Under the pieces are notes generated by a model. That model did not search any database. It worked only from the letters and a program-made list of their open reading frames with translations, and was not told the DNA's origin. Shown here in pieces: positions 27,973-37,629 of a DNA stretch of 64,000 nt. The position numbers were made by a program, and so were the translations under genes. Position 1 is the first letter of the stretch. Each line of letters begins with the position of its first letter. The stretch lies in the NCBI GenBank assembly GCA_016840125.1, contig JAEOSY010000106.1, positions 9,847 to 73,846 on the forward strand. The letters are read 5' to 3'. The stretch comes from Candidatus Helarchaeota archaeon. Its GTDB lineage: Archaea > Asgardarchaeota > Lokiarchaeia > Helarchaeales > HEL-GB-A.

Positions 27973-30118
27973 TTCTCTTACAGTTAGGGCAAGCACTCTT
28001 AATTTTAATCCATTCAATTAAGTGAGGACGATGTGCAGGGGAGTTGCAGTGAGGGCAATAAACGATTTCTTCCTTTGAGGGATTGATGATTAAGTTACAT
28101 ACCATACAGCGAAGGTGCAACGGTTTCTTTTTAGCTAATTCCTCTGGTTTTACCCGAGGCGCAAGCACGACAGCTTTTGTTATAGGATCAATCTCCCCAC
28201 TAATAATTTTGTGTGAGATTAAATCGACCAAGATACTTTCTAACCGGTCTTGGGGAACTTCCAAATCTCGAGATAGATTCTCTAAAGGGACTTTATAACC
28301 ATAAGCAGGTTGAGCAATATCATAATATTTGTCTAAAACATGATTTATGATATCTCTCTCACCAACAAGATCGAGAATTTGTTTCTGAGCATCATTAAAT
28401 CTATTTTTTAAAGCTTTAAGTTGATCGTCCCATTTCAGTTGTTTTGCTTCTATAGGGTACTTTTCATATCGACTGAAAACTAGTTGTACATGCTCATCCT
28501 TATTCTTCAGCTCTTGGGTTAGAATTTTCTTTTGTTCATCCAGTAATTGATGAATTCTATCAGAGGGATTGCTGAAATGTGATTCAAAAAAGTTCATCGC
28601 TTTATTATGGTACTCATTTAGTAATTTTTCGAGAAGTTCCGTGTTTTGTTTTATGAATTTTTCAATTTTATTGAGTAAATGAGGGACGTGTTGCTCAGTA
28701 AACTTATTTTGCACATCTGAAACGGAATCTTGAAAGTCTTTCTCGGTTATTTCTAACTGTTCTTTCCATTTATCAATAAATTTATGGACTTCTGAAGATA
28801 AGGTTTTATCTTGAGATGTTATAGTTATTAAATTATGATGTTGCTTGAATAGGGTTTTTGAATCTTTTTGGAGGCTTTCAAGTTCTCTCTCAATATTCGC
28901 GAATTTTTCTTGTGAAATCAATTCTTTTATGGCAGAAAGTCGTTCTTGAGATTCCTCATTAAATTGTTCGAGATCATAGAGATTATCCGCGATTACTGCA
29001 GTTTCAAGCTGTTTTTTCAGCGAACTTAGATTCGTTTGAATCGTTAATTCGTTATTAGTTAGTTCCTTTTGCCATTTCCAAATTAAACCATATTCTAATT
29101 TCGATAAGATAGGTTTATGTTCTTCTAAATCATGTCTTTGTTGCTCAAATTCAGTAGTTTTTTGCTCTTCAATTTCCTTATAGACTTCCTCAGCCATGAT
29201 AAGCATCCGTTTCTCAATCAGAGATGCTAGATTTGAGGTCTTTTGCTCGATTTCAGTAGCAAAATTTTGTAACTTTGAAATATGCTCATTAACAATACCA
29301 GTATAAAGTTGTGTAGTATGAAAGGTAAGCAATTTAGGAATTTCATCCTGTACCGTCTGTAAAAGAGATTTCCATTCAGTAATAAGATTTTTTAATACAG
29401 GTTGTAGATCAGGAGATAATTGATCCAATTCCTTGGATTGGCTGTCTAGCTCGGATTTAGTACGAGTTTCTGTGCCTTTTATTATTTTTTTGGCTTCATA
29501 GAAAGTCTTACTTTCTAATAATTCCGGAAATTTAGAAAACTTCTTAAATGTATCGCTTTTTAATCTTTTCAATTTTGTAATATTCTTTTCAACAGCCTGT
29601 TTTGATTTAGCGATCCACTGGTCAAAGCCAGAGTCAATTCCTTTTTTAATATTCTTTAATTGATCTAATGCTTTCTTTCGGCGGTTTTTCCAATCCCTTT
29701 CAAAATGATGGAGATGTTTCAGGAATAACTTTTGATTGGGATCTAATTTGTCCTCGTTTCCAAAGAAATTCAAACTTATTTTTGCAGCTGAATCTTCAAT
29801 TTGAGTGAAAGATTCCTTGATTTTATTACTAAATTGAGTATATGTCGTATCCGCTTGGTCAAATGCCCTTTTTTTAAGAAGCTCTGAGACAACTAAATCA
29901 AGAGCTTCGATTTTATATTCAATATTCTCAGGAATTGTCTTTAATAATGAAATTATTTCTGCTAAATGCACGTCAATTTCGGTATCAGATTTTAAACTCG
30001 AATTTGTTGATTCAATAATTGTATTTATTTGATTAAGAGTGGTTTCAATATCCGAATGTTTCTTCGCACCCGTATTTGACAAAAAACCTCTCACCAATAA
30101 CTCACAAATCCAACTCAT
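27956..30118 (-). CDS. Long coiled-coil protein with C-terminal winged helix and RING-like zinc finger
   Basis: A 720-residue protein. Residues 25-590 are almost continuous charged heptad-like helix rich in Glu, Lys, Gln and Leu. Next comes a winged-helix segment (VPLENLSRDLEVPQDRLESI, about 617-660) of the sort found in PCI domains, and at the C-terminus a treble-clef/RING-like finger with C-x2-C, C-x2-C, H and a final CPNC. No signal or TM segment. The combination recalls eukaryotic scaffold or E3-ligase-like proteins more than an archaeal enzyme, but no sequence family is recognised. Its end overlaps the AIR-synthase-related gene by 17 bp on the opposite strand. Confidence 0.8.
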   Translation of the reverse strand: MSWICELLVRGFLSNTGAKKHSDIETTLNQINTIIESTNSSLKSDTEIDVHLAEIISLLKTIPENIEYKIEALDLVVSELLKKRAFDQADTTYTQFSNKIKESFTQIEDSAAKISLNFFGNEDKLDPNQKLFLKHLHHFERDWKNRRKKALDQLKNIKKGIDSGFDQWIAKSKQAVEKNITKLKRLKSDTFKKFSKFPELLESKTFYEAKKIIKGTETRTKSELDSQSKELDQLSPDLQPVLKNLITEWKSLLQTVQDEIPKLLTFHTTQLYTGIVNEHISKLQNFATEIEQKTSNLASLIEKRMLIMAEEVYKEIEEQKTTEFEQQRHDLEEHKPILSKLEYGLIWKWQKELTNNELTIQTNLSSLKKQLETAVIADNLYDLEQFNEESQERLSAIKELISQEKFANIERELESLQKDSKTLFKQHHNLITITSQDKTLSSEVHKFIDKWKEQLEITEKDFQDSVSDVQNKFTEQHVPHLLNKIEKFIKQNTELLEKLLNEYHNKAMNFFESHFSNPSDRIHQLLDEQKKILTQELKNKDEHVQLVFSRYEKYPIEAKQLKWDDQLKALKNRFNDAQKQILDLVGERDIINHVLDKYYDIAQPAYGYKVPLENLSRDLEVPQDRLESILVDLISHKIISGEIDPITKAVVLAPRVKPEELAKKKPLHLRCMVCNLIINPSKEEIVYCPHCNSPAHRPHLIEWIKIKSACPNCKRTIKML

Positions 30119-30231
30119 TATATGAAATACTCGCTTTTTTAGTTTTGCATAGGATATTTTTAAGAGAAAATCGCGTCTATTATTATTTTAGAATAGTTTT
30201 CTTTAGCGATCATTAAGGTGGAACTTCTGAT

Positions 30232-31278
30232 ATGGAGCATCGGGCACGAGAAGGCGATTTTATTGAGACGGCTGACGGACTGATCTTTGATGTGAAGGGA
30301 ATGATTCATCCTCCTGAGAGGATTATTGCATTCTTACGATATTATCCAGAGGAGAGCGGGAAACGATTAAAAAATGGCATAAGGTACAAAAAGGTATATG
30401 ATCTGGAAGCTCGCTTCGATTTAATCAGAGAAAGATATCCGCAGTATTTATTTAATGATAGAATCTCGGGAGAGATTTTACAAGCGATTCCAAAAGAGAG
30501 AATAAAGGTTATTTTTCGTCCAGCTGAGTTAGTGAAAAAATTGATTTCTGTAGATGGAGAGGAACAATCTGAAAGACAAGAAAGCTACCTTATGTTACAA
30601 AACGCGTTAGAATTAATACGACTGATCAAAATGGAAACCAATATCAACTATGAAGATATGGGTATTTCTGGGTCATTTCTGGTGAATTTAGATACGGAAC
30701 AATCGGATATTGATTTAGTTATATATGGTTCAGAAAATGCTTATCGGGTAAGAGAGGGGCTAGATTCACTGTATCAAAGCAGGCCCGAAATTATCCAACC
30801 TTATTCAAGAAAAAATATATCTAATCTATATGAGTTTAGAGGGAAAGAGTCCAAGATTCCTTTTGAAATTTTCTTAAAACTAGAACAACGAAAAAAATTG
30901 CAGGGCATTTTTAGAGGAGCAGACTTCTATATTCGTTGTATTAGGAATTGGAGTGAAATCGAGAATAAATATGGAGATATTCATTATAAGTTCATTGGAT
31001 TAGCAACTATTCAGGGTATTATTTCAGATGACTCTGAAGCGATCCTAACGCCATGTAAATATCCAATTGATTCTTCCAAGATTGTACATGGTCCTAAGAT
31101 TTCGGAGCGAATAAAAGAAATTATTTCTTTTCGTGGAAGATTCTGTGAACAAGGACTGACGGGGGAAGAGGTTGAAGCGAGAGGTAAATTAGAATTGGTA
31201 AGATCCAAGAATAAAAATTATTATAGACTGTTAATTGGAACTTTTAAAAGTGATTATTTAACAGTTTTAAATATCTAA
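30232..31278 (+). CDS. Predicted nucleotidyltransferase (COG2413-like), copy 1
   Basis: A 348-residue archaeal protein with a MNT-type nucleotidyltransferase core: GISGSFLVNLDTEQSDIDLV near 144-163, with the GS motif and the Asp-x-Asp metal ligands. It begins with a conserved beta segment (GDFIETADGLIFDVKGMIHPPERI) shared with the next gene. The first of two tandem paralogues separated by 6 bp. Substrate unknown. Confidence 0.75.
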   Translation: MEHRAREGDFIETADGLIFDVKGMIHPPERIIAFLRYYPEESGKRLKNGIRYKKVYDLEARFDLIRERYPQYLFNDRISGEILQAIPKERIKVIFRPAELVKKLISVDGEEQSERQESYLMLQNALELIRLIKMETNINYEDMGISGSFLVNLDTEQSDIDLVIYGSENAYRVREGLDSLYQSRPEIIQPYSRKNISNLYEFRGKESKIPFEIFLKLEQRKKLQGIFRGADFYIRCIRNWSEIENKYGDIHYKFIGLATIQGIISDDSEAILTPCKYPIDSSKIVHGPKISERIKEIISFRGRFCEQGLTGEEVEARGKLELVRSKNKNYYRLLIGTFKSDYLTVLNI

Positions 31279-31284
31279 CTGGAG

Positions 31285-32346
31285 TTGTTACTTCTGGATC
31301 AAGTTCCCTTAGATCGGGATTTTATTCAAACGAGAGAGGATTTTTTCTTCTGCATTGTGGGATATGTTCATCCTTCGGACCGCATTCAAGCGTATTTAAA
31401 GTATATACCATCGGATTTTGATGGGAAATGGAAGTTTAGGAATCAGAATCTAAGACGGGTTTTACCGTTCTATTCTGCACAAGCAGTTTTAAATACATTT
31501 CAATTTCTTGAGTCAAATTATCCCCAATACTTATTTAATGATAAATACACCGATATGGTGTTCTCTGCTGTTCCTCTATTACATATAAAACATTATTTTT
31601 CAACAAAGCGAAGATTGAAAGAAATTTTAGAATTACCCGATTTAGATCCCCTCCAAAAAAAGCTGAAAACACTTATTTCGATGCTATCAGAATTATCCGA
31701 TTTACCACTATCCGCTTTTGGGATTACAGGCTCAATTCTATTAAATATTCATAGCCGTAAATTCTCAGATTTAGATATCACAGTTCATGGATTTGAAAAT
31801 TCCATTAAAATTAAACGATTGATGAAGGATATTTTTGAACAGGGTAATCCGCATATTTCACGCCTTGAGAAACCCATTGCGGAAAGATGGCAAGAAGATA
31901 AAGCTAAACGGTTTGGATTAAGTAAAGAGGATGGAAAACTATTATTTGAACGGAAGTGGAATATGGGGTTATTTCAAAACACTCGCTTCTCAATACACCC
32001 AATAAAAAATCCAAACGAAATTGATGAGAAATATGGTGATAAAACTTTCATTCAAAAAGGAAATGTGGAACTTCAAGCAGTGGTAACAGATTCAGAAGCT
32101 CTGTTTTTACCCTCGAAATATAGAATTGCGGAGGTTAAAATTACAAAAGGAGAAAAAGTCGATAATCTTCGAGAGCTTATTTCATACGAGGGATTATTTG
32201 ATGCATCCGTTGAAAAGAATGAATTTATAAAAGCAAAAGGACAATTGGAATTAGTAAAAGATAATATACTAGAAATTGAATACTATCGAGTAGTAATTGG
32301 TTCGAATAAAGGAACTACAGACGAATTTATTCTTAAAATTTTATAG
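31285..32346 (+). CDS. Predicted nucleotidyltransferase (COG2413-like), copy 2
   Basis: A 353-residue paralogue of the previous gene: the same N-terminal GYVHPSDRIQAYLKY segment, the same QYLFNDK motif, and the catalytic GITGSILLNIHSRKFSDLDI. The frame starts at TTG 31285, but GGAG sits directly against it, so translation may begin a few codons later (for example the CTG at 31294). Copies differ at many positions, so the duplication is old and both are likely in use. Confidence 0.75.
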   Translation: MLLLDQVPLDRDFIQTREDFFFCIVGYVHPSDRIQAYLKYIPSDFDGKWKFRNQNLRRVLPFYSAQAVLNTFQFLESNYPQYLFNDKYTDMVFSAVPLLHIKHYFSTKRRLKEILELPDLDPLQKKLKTLISMLSELSDLPLSAFGITGSILLNIHSRKFSDLDITVHGFENSIKIKRLMKDIFEQGNPHISRLEKPIAERWQEDKAKRFGLSKEDGKLLFERKWNMGLFQNTRFSIHPIKNPNEIDEKYGDKTFIQKGNVELQAVVTDSEALFLPSKYRIAEVKITKGEKVDNLRELISYEGLFDASVEKNEFIKAKGQLELVKDNILEIEYYRVVIGSNKGTTDEFILKIL

Positions 32347-32357
32347 AGGAAATAAGA

Positions 32358-32693
32358 ATGTGTGAATTTAAAATTATTGTTTATGAGTTAGGCAAGAAGG
32401 AATATGTGGCAACTGAGGATGTAAGTTTCATAAAACTCCAAGAATCGGATGGAACAATTCTTTTAAAAGGATTAGGGGTTCAAGAAAAGGTTGAGACTGC
32501 AATAATCAGAGAAGTAAATGTATATGCCGAGGATGGAGCTACGGCAAAATTATTTAAAGCCCCAATTATAGGAAAATTTGTAAAATTTTTGAAAACCCTC
32601 GAAGCAGGAGCTTATAACTCAGAATTAGAGAAAAGCTGGACAGAGTTTGTGGGCGAAGGAAATAAGATGCTTGAAGAAATGAAAAAGAAATGA
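32358..32693 (+). CDS. CooT-like small protein (possible nickel binding)
   Basis: A 111-residue protein that begins Met-Cys-Glu and has a beta-rich N-terminal half (ATEDVSFIKLQESDGTILLKG, then ETAIIREVNVY). This is the pattern of CooT-type proteins, in which Cys2 at the extreme N-terminus binds Ni(II). The C-terminal 40 residues form an added helix. Same strand and 11 bp after the nucleotidyltransferase pair. In an organism with a nickel F430 enzyme and probably NiFe hydrogenases a nickel chaperone would make sense, but the call rests on a short motif. Confidence 0.5.
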   Translation: MCEFKIIVYELGKKEYVATEDVSFIKLQESDGTILLKGLGVQEKVETAIIREVNVYAEDGATAKLFKAPIIGKFVKFLKTLEAGAYNSELEKSWTEFVGEGNKMLEEMKKK

Positions 32694-32699
32694 AAAAAA

Positions 32700-33650
32700 T
32701 TACCCCTTATTGCCGCGTAATTCTTTTTTTAATTCACCAAATGTAGTCTTCTTTTCTGCACAAGCATTAAAAACATGCACGCTTTCCATGTTTTCAACAC
32801 GTAGGAAAATATTGCTATCTTCAGTAAGATGTGTAAATTTTTCTACTACTTTCTGTGCCATTACACGCAAGCTATCCTCAACAAAAAGGGGATTTAGATG
32901 GGCCAAACGAACTAATTTCCCTTCATCAGGTCTTTTTAAAACATCATGTATTATTCCAGACATAGAGGTTTCAATTACATCTGTGATGGATAATAAATCT
33001 ATTTCTCGCTCTTTTCTTAATTCTATGCTTAATGTGCCTTTCGATCTTTGACTATGAGATGCTATAGGAAGAATATTTAATAATTTGTCTATTTGACCGG
33101 ATTTCAATTTGAAGTCCTCCTGCCGTTCAAGAATCATTTCCTTTGCGTAAGATTCCATTAACTCCTTAGCACAGGGGCAAGTGCTCATACCTTCCGCGGA
33201 TGCACCTAAAAAAAGACGAGTCTTGTAACCATTATTCACGCGTTGAGATATCGCCTTTGAGAACACCTCATAACCCTTTTGACGTTTACCAAATCCTTCC
33301 TGGAGAGTATCGACGACTAAAATCCCCTTTGAAGTCACTTCGGATTGGGCTGAATAATCATGTTTATTCAGAAGGGTTTCAGCCATGGTTTTACATACGC
33401 TCTCGAGACTGGAGTAAGCCTGATAAGACAATTCATCAATGACATCTTCCACGGTCTCACTGCTTCGGGACATATGAATCCCACGTTGCTGTTTAGGAAG
33501 CATGACGAATGCTGAAAAGAGAGGGGAAAACTCATAAGCTTTATTCCCGTGAAGGATCTTAATCCTTTTCCTGAGATTAATAACACCGACTTTATCAATG
33601 GAAATCATTAATTTTGGTGGTTGGCTTTGTGTATCTGGTAATTTACTCAT
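32700..33650 (-). CDS. mptA: GTP cyclohydrolase IV / FolE2-type (MptA)
   Basis: A 316-residue protein with the FolE2/MptA landmarks QQRGIHMSR near 54-62 and GMSTCPCAKE near 154-163, where the Cys binds the active-site metal. MptA converts GTP to 7,8-dihydroneopterin 2',3'-cyclic phosphate, first step of methanopterin-type cofactor synthesis. Its ATG overlaps the stop of the upstream DHPS-like gene (TAATG), so the two are translationally coupled. With mptD at 16.2 kb this gives two early steps of the pathway. Confidence 0.85.
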   Translation of the reverse strand: MSKLPDTQSQPPKLMISIDKVGVINLRKRIKILHGNKAYEFSPLFSAFVMLPKQQRGIHMSRSSETVEDVIDELSYQAYSSLESVCKTMAETLLNKHDYSAQSEVTSKGILVVDTLQEGFGKRQKGYEVFSKAISQRVNNGYKTRLFLGASAEGMSTCPCAKELMESYAKEMILERQEDFKLKSGQIDKLLNILPIASHSQRSKGTLSIELRKEREIDLLSITDVIETSMSGIIHDVLKRPDEGKLVRLAHLNPLFVEDSLRVMAQKVVEKFTHLTEDSNIFLRVENMESVHVFNACAEKKTTFGELKKELRGNKG

Positions 33651-35188
33651 TAAAAAACCTCTGCGAATTTAAGGTCTTGAACATAATCTTTCCCCAAAAA
33701 TAATGCGATCTCAGCACGTTCTAATTCTCTTCCTAAATAAAGAATGTGGTTGGGATCATGAATTGTAACTATACTTAAAATCTTTTTCCCGAGAGCTTCG
33801 GCAGAGTTACCTTGAATTAGAATATGAGGCGACGAGTTTTTGTACTGAAGAACAGATATCATTTGATTCTGATGATCAAGCCAAATCTTAAAGTACCCTT
33901 TGGGGTCTGGTAAATATTTTTCATTGGATTCAGTTACTAAAATTGAATGATCAGGGTGAATAAAACTAGGGAAATCATATTTTTTCTTGTTTTTTGCACG
34001 AAGTAAATGAAAGGGAAGTCCAACTGGAGGACGATTTTTATATTTTGCAAAGAACGCCATTTTAAGACCTGTACTGAGTTCTTCAATTGTATTTCTTGTT
34101 TTATTGCTATATTCAGTCGTTAAAATTACTGAAACGCCCAATTCAACTGCTATGCATGCAAGCAGTGCATTTATACCAATAGAATCGGCATCAATTATTT
34201 CTGAGACATTGCCTCCTCCAAAGAGGAGGGGAATTTCAGCATCTTTTTTCCGAAATTGTATGAACGTTTCAAGTGATCTGATAAGACCTGGAGATATAGG
34301 GGATTCAAGTAATGGATCTACAAGCAGGTTCTTAAAGCCATATTTGTTTGCAGTGCGAATGTTTTCCAGTAATAAATTTACACGCTTTCCAGGAGATTTT
34401 GGGAAAATACCGGTCCTTGTATTAGTGGGGATAATAGTGAAAATCCTATCTTTGGGAAGGTTTTTTAAGTCCTCAATATTCCCTGCATCCAGACTTAAAA
34501 TCAGATCGGCGCCTGCTTCCACCGCCGTTTCAATTTCTTCAGGCTGCATGCTATCAATACTTACAGGAACTTCTAAAGCCCTTTTAACTTCCTCGATGAT
34601 ATTTCCTATTTTTTTCGCATTATTTTGTCCTACTACAACACCAATATCTAGCATATGTGCTCCTTTTTTTACATAGTCCTTTGCCTTGAAGAGAATTTTC
34701 TCCATGGATAGTTTTGGGGCATCAACAATTTCTGCTAGAATAAGTGGATGATAATCAATTCCGATTTTGTATGATTTTAACTGATAAAAGGGATGTGAAG
34801 GAGTTGAGTTTAGTAAAGTGTCTAAAATTTGATTATATTCTTCGGATCCCTGATTAATCATTAATTTATCTGCAGGAATAGTCTTCGATAATTGAAATGG
34901 TTCCTTTAATATCAAAGGAAGGTCACTAGCATACCTTGGTCCTTTGTATGTTGGAATTTTAAGTGCATCTTCAATAGCCTGGGTAGACCCTTGCATGAGG
35001 CCTGGAACAATAATCGAATCAAATGTTGAGAGATTAATTTTTTTCAATTGGTTAATTATAAATTCGGGAGTAATAAAAGCGGCTATTGAAATGGGTAATT
35101 TGAATAATTTAACGGAGTTAGTAAAAGGTTTGAGATATTCCTGAACAATCTCGTAAGCCATATTTCCTGTAAGAATTAAGAGACTCAA
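33650..35188 (-). CDS. Dihydropteroate synthase-like protein (archaeal, methanopterin pathway)
   Basis: A 512-residue archaeal DHPS-like protein. The central TIM barrel shows AHMLDIGVVVGQNN near 177, VPVSIDSMQPEEIETAVEAG near 208, ADLILSLDAGN near 228 and LLVDPLLESPISPG near 290, the pterin-site strands of DHPS. The N- and C-terminal parts are family-specific. In methanogens this family is thought to join the pterin to the arylamine moiety of methanopterin. Coupled by start/stop overlap to mptA. Confidence 0.8.
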   Translation of the reverse strand: MSLLILTGNMAYEIVQEYLKPFTNSVKLFKLPISIAAFITPEFIINQLKKINLSTFDSIIVPGLMQGSTQAIEDALKIPTYKGPRYASDLPLILKEPFQLSKTIPADKLMINQGSEEYNQILDTLLNSTPSHPFYQLKSYKIGIDYHPLILAEIVDAPKLSMEKILFKAKDYVKKGAHMLDIGVVVGQNNAKKIGNIIEEVKRALEVPVSIDSMQPEEIETAVEAGADLILSLDAGNIEDLKNLPKDRIFTIIPTNTRTGIFPKSPGKRVNLLLENIRTANKYGFKNLLVDPLLESPISPGLIRSLETFIQFRKKDAEIPLLFGGGNVSEIIDADSIGINALLACIAVELGVSVILTTEYSNKTRNTIEELSTGLKMAFFAKYKNRPPVGLPFHLLRAKNKKKYDFPSFIHPDHSILVTESNEKYLPDPKGYFKIWLDHQNQMISVLQYKNSSPHILIQGNSAEALGKKILSIVTIHDPNHILYLGRELERAEIALFLGKDYVQDLKFAEVF

Positions 35189-35342
35189 ATGATCTTACCT
35201 TCTTTTTTTTATCTTTATAATCAAATATACTTTTTTTTGCAAAATAACTTAAATTTAAAGGCAATCCAAAATATTATATGTTAATAAATGCTTTAATGAG
35301 CTTAGTGTAAGTATTTGGAATGCTTAAGAAGGTATTTCATTC

Positions 35343-36452
35343 ATGGTTAAATCAGAACCGGAGAAAAAAGTCGAACGGTTGTTGAAAAAACAATTCGCTT
35401 TCAACAGGGTAGAGATTAAATTTAATAATAAAAGCATTTTAATAGATTACCTGACACCTAAGAAAGCGGTCGAACATGCAGTTGCATATCTTTTTAAAGT
35501 AATAGAGCATTTCAAGTTTACGGGTTCAATCTTGAATGATGGGTCAGAGAAGTACAGATCCATCGATATTAAAAGGTATTTCGCTAATCCAATATTTAGA
35601 AGCGAACTTTGGAATATTGAGAAGAATTTACTCCTTTATGGTGGAACTGTAAAATATGGAGGGCGAGTTTTCATTGAAATCGGCCCTTCTGAATATAAGG
35701 GGCGTCTTTTAATAAAGACGAAGACTGCTTGGCAGAAGGATGATAATACAAAAGCATTGGACTCTCTAACGGGGTCATTTAAGTTGAAAATCCCGCCCAA
35801 AATCGCTAAAAAATTATCTGAAATGATTGATGAAAAAATTGCTATCGATAAAAAAATCAAAGAGCAGAAACGAGAAGCATTCTTAGAAAAGAGAAAAGAA
35901 GAACTTGAGGGGAAAATTAAGCAAGAAAAAGAAAAGTTAGCTGAGTTAGAAGAGCAGGAGCGCCATAAAGAGGAACGAGAGAAAAACAGAAAAATGCAGG
36001 AATGGCGTAAGCGGAATAAGTTATTTCCAATCGCCGATTTAGCTTCCATTAATTGGGATAAACGATGGATGGATGATTTTGACATTATTACTGATGGAAT
36101 TATGAAGATAAAACTAGAGACCCTTGAGGATGAAGAATATTTAAGAGATTACTGTGATAAGATCATAGATTTCATTATAAGTCTCGATGTTTATACGATA
36201 AGATCGGACCCAGAAATTAAAAATATGATGGTCAGACGAATTCATGAGAGTAAGAAATTAACCATTATGAAATTGATGGAGCCCGAAATCGTCCATACTC
36301 CAGGAGATAGTATTGAGGCAAGTTTGCAGGAACTAATCGCGCAATTACCAACAGCACCTATTCGACCGGTTGTAAAGTCAAAGCCGGTTCCCGTTGAGAC
36401 AGAAGAGGAAGAAAAGGAAAGGAAACAAAAAGAAGTCCCACTATTTGATTGA
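35343..36452 (+). CDS. Coiled-coil protein of unknown family
   Basis: A 369-residue soluble protein with three parts: a mixed alpha/beta N-terminal domain (1-150), a strongly charged Glu/Lys/Arg coiled coil (about 160-225), and a helical C-terminal domain (230-320) with a Pro-rich acidic tail ending KEVPLFD. GAAGG precedes the ATG. No motif that I can link to a function. Convergent with the DUF1464 gene. Confidence 0.75.
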   Translation: MVKSEPEKKVERLLKKQFAFNRVEIKFNNKSILIDYLTPKKAVEHAVAYLFKVIEHFKFTGSILNDGSEKYRSIDIKRYFANPIFRSELWNIEKNLLLYGGTVKYGGRVFIEIGPSEYKGRLLIKTKTAWQKDDNTKALDSLTGSFKLKIPPKIAKKLSEMIDEKIAIDKKIKEQKREAFLEKRKEELEGKIKQEKEKLAELEEQERHKEEREKNRKMQEWRKRNKLFPIADLASINWDKRWMDDFDIITDGIMKIKLETLEDEEYLRDYCDKIIDFIISLDVYTIRSDPEIKNMMVRRIHESKKLTIMKLMEPEIVHTPGDSIEASLQELIAQLPTAPIRPVVKSKPVPVETEEEEKERKQKEVPLFD

Positions 36453-36468
36453 GAGATGAATTAGTTTT

Positions 36469-37545
36469 TTACTCTATTTTATATTTTTCGAGTTCTCTAA
36501 AGTAGATATGATCAAGTACTGTTCCTTTAGCATCCAAAAGCCGCATTGTGTTAATTAATGGTTCAAATTTTCCATGAGCTAATCCATTGGCGATGATTGC
36601 TGCCCCCTGGGCGGCTTCTTTTGCTATTTGGACTGTGGGAAGACCATTCATCCGCTGGACGGGAGCAATTCGTTCTAGATTGGTTTTTAATTTATTGTAA
36701 AAACCATCAATTTTAGCTAATCTTCCGGATAATAGGATTTCCTTGGGATGTTTCACTGAAATAAGCATTGCATTTACATCTTTTAGAATACCCTCTAAAA
36801 GAAATTCCTGTGCTAATTTAAATTTTTCATCGGTTTTGGCTAAAATTACGAACTCTTCAGGACTTAAATCTTTATAACCAGCAACATAGGAGGCACCCCC
36901 ACTATAAATTGTCCTCTTATAAATATTATCAAAGAGATAGGCCAATTCACCATCTAGTCCTCCACAAGCTTGAAATCCAGCACAACCTTGACTTCCTCCA
37001 ATTCCATCGACAATTTGACCTTTCTCAATACCCAATGTGGCGATGAATCCAGTTCCCATCTCAACTAAAATGAACGAGGACTCGGGGTAATTGATGTTTA
37101 GTCTAGCAGATTGATCGTAAACACCTAGAGCAGCACTACAAACTTTATCTGCAGTCCCCATATCAATCTTATTTATTTTCCTATGAGTCGGAACGGTTAC
37201 TAGTAACTTTACACCTGGAATAAAATATCCAGTAAAGCCATTATCTTTGAGTAGTCGCGCGATTTCTCCTAATCCAGTAATTTTTGAGGAAATTTTCTTT
37301 TTAACTGTTAGATAAAACAAATCTTTCTCCGATAATGCCTGAATAGGTGTATTTGGCAATCCATGACCACTTGGAGCAACAACTAAGTCGAGTTGTTTGA
37401 GAGATTGAAGTATTTCTACGACAATCAGAGGTTTTTCAATCACACGTTTCGTTGGGATTGATGTATCTAAAATAATTTTTTCGTTTTCGAGCCCAACAAG
37501 ACCCCATGAGTCGGTCCCAGGGTCAATTCCAACTACGCGGACCAT
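36469..37545 (-). CDS. DUF1464 family, ASKHA-fold protein (predicted butyrate-kinase-like)
   Basis: A 358-residue protein of the archaeal DUF1464 family: it opens VVGIDPGTDSWGLVGLE (phosphate-1 loop), has IDMGTADKVCSAALG near 127, EMGTGFIATLGIEKGQIVDG near 162 and ILLSGRLAKIDG near 275, the ASKHA ATPase landmarks. The family has been annotated as a putative butyrate kinase without proof. Alone on its strand. Confidence 0.75.
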   Translation of the reverse strand: MVRVVGIDPGTDSWGLVGLENEKIILDTSIPTKRVIEKPLIVVEILQSLKQLDLVVAPSGHGLPNTPIQALSEKDLFYLTVKKKISSKITGLGEIARLLKDNGFTGYFIPGVKLLVTVPTHRKINKIDMGTADKVCSAALGVYDQSARLNINYPESSFILVEMGTGFIATLGIEKGQIVDGIGGSQGCAGFQACGGLDGELAYLFDNIYKRTIYSGGASYVAGYKDLSPEEFVILAKTDEKFKLAQEFLLEGILKDVNAMLISVKHPKEILLSGRLAKIDGFYNKLKTNLERIAPVQRMNGLPTVQIAKEAAQGAAIIANGLAHGKFEPLINTMRLLDAKGTVLDHIYFRELEKYKIE

Positions 37546-37629
37546 TTTGTTACCCTTTTTTTAGCACGTCACATCTATTTTCACGTACAGGTATAGGTTT
37601 TAAATAGTTTCTAAGGAATTTTTAAACTG

